Shown one piece after another: positions 5,756 through 6,064 of a stretch of 6,064 nt of DNA. The notes under the pieces were generated by a model that had not been told where the DNA came from, searched no databases, and worked only from the letters and a program-made list of their open reading frames with translations. Where the stretch lies: positions 1-6,064 of the forward strand of contig VBQB01000143.1 in assembly GCA_005887855.1 (NCBI GenBank). Direction: 5' to 3'. The DNA comes from Verrucomicrobiota bacterium (lineage in GTDB: Bacteria; Verrucomicrobiota; Verrucomicrobiae; Chthoniobacterales; UBA10450). Each line of letters opens with the position of its first letter. Position 1 is the first letter of the stretch. The position numbers and the translations under genes are program-made.

Positions 5756-6064
5756 CTACATCGGCAAGACAAATGTCTCGCCGATTTCCCGCAGTGCGAT
5801 ACGCCCGGCCTGAGTGCGCAGTGCGTTTTCGAAACGCTCGATCGGTTCGCGCAACGGCTCGAAGCTGAGACGGAATGTTTGGTGATGCACTGGCATGATA
5901 AATTGCGCGCCGGCGGCGTTTGCCATCTCGATTGCTTGCTCGGGCGTGCAATGCGATCGGATCCACGGGTTGTAAGCGCCAATTGACATAATCGCGAGAT
6001 CGATGCTGCTTTGTTCACGCAGTTCGGCAAGACCGTTTGTCAGGGCCGTGTCTCCGGTGAAAAT
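5756..6064 (-). CDS. Metallo-beta-lactamase-fold hydrolase, UlaG/NAPE-PLD-like, C-terminal part (partial)
   Basis: The gene enters from the right edge of the window. The 102 visible residues in frame begin IFTGDTALTNGL and end at the TAG stop (5756-5758). The GDT near the start carries the bridging metal-binding Asp (D5 of the fragment). The segment SIGAYNPWIRSHCTPEQA (27-44) and PVHHQTF (58-64) match the COG2220 type of MBL-fold proteins, in which a late His in a P-x-H-x-x-T-F context (H60) is a metal ligand. The N-terminal HxHxDH motif lies outside the window, so the substrate cannot be inferred. Known relatives include UlaG lactonases and phospholipase D-type enzymes, but many are uncharacterised. 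It is the first visible gene of the minus-strand run; 59 bases with two stem-loops separate it from the Nudix gene. Confidence 0.87.
   Translation of the reverse strand: MFTGDTALTNGLAELREQSSIDLAIMSIGAYNPWIRSHCTPEQAIEMANAAGAQFIMPVHHQTFRLSFEPLREPIERFENALRTQAGRIALREIGETFVLPM

Noticed and set aside
5697..5966. Upstream in-frame extension of the Nudix protein by 90 codons.
   Set aside because: The extension runs through both stem-loops and the MBL gene in another frame on the same strand. Its residues are Arg/Ala-rich with no family resemblance, while the MBL frame has clear conserved motifs.
1..6064. Mobile elements, CRISPR repeats, tRNA/rRNA genes or a defence system.
   Set aside because: I found no direct-repeat array, transposase or integrase motif, cloverleaf or paired toxin-antitoxin genes. 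All substantial sequence is explained by housekeeping-type genes.

Overview
This 6,064-base window is ordinary, densely coded bacterial chromosome. GC is moderately high (estimated by eye), intergenic gaps are short, and GTG starts are used. The gene mix is a MurG/MGDG-synthase-like glycosyltransferase, NagA, a halogenase-like flavoprotein, a prepilin peptidase with a large insert, TatC, a Nudix hydrolase and an MBL-fold hydrolase. That mix, together with the protein style, suggests a Gram-negative, possibly Verrucomicrobiota, genome. The lineage is inferred from recollection of similar proteins and is not demonstrated. I see no mobile element, CRISPR array, tRNA or rRNA.

Layout: (1) Positions 1-260, plus strand, hold the C-terminal end of a glycosyltransferase. 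(2) Positions 246-1403, minus strand, hold nagA, which converges on the glycosyltransferase; the two genes overlap by 15 bases at their 3' ends. (3) Positions 1404-1526 are a 123-base divergent intergenic region. (4) Positions 1527-3077, plus strand, hold a 516-residue FAD-dependent protein with the WxWxIP signature of flavin-dependent halogenases. (5) Positions 3078-3186 are a short convergent gap with two weak stem-loops. (6) Positions 3187-6064 hold four minus-strand genes read in the order MBL hydrolase (partial), Nudix hydrolase, tatC, prepilin peptidase. Their spacings are 59, 16 and 4 bases, consistent with one operon.

How they fit together: nagA points to amino-sugar salvage or recycling. 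The minus-strand cluster joins two small hydrolases to two inner-membrane proteins of protein export and pilus or pseudopilus maturation. The points most worth a second look are the halogenase-like protein, which has a candidate catalytic lysine; the roughly 100-residue insert between the two catalytic aspartates of the prepilin peptidase; a pair of perfect 7-bp stem-loops in the only real gap of the operon; a lengthened Nudix box; and an unusual active-site loop in NagA. None of these proves a new system, and no multi-gene defence or biosynthetic system is visible.
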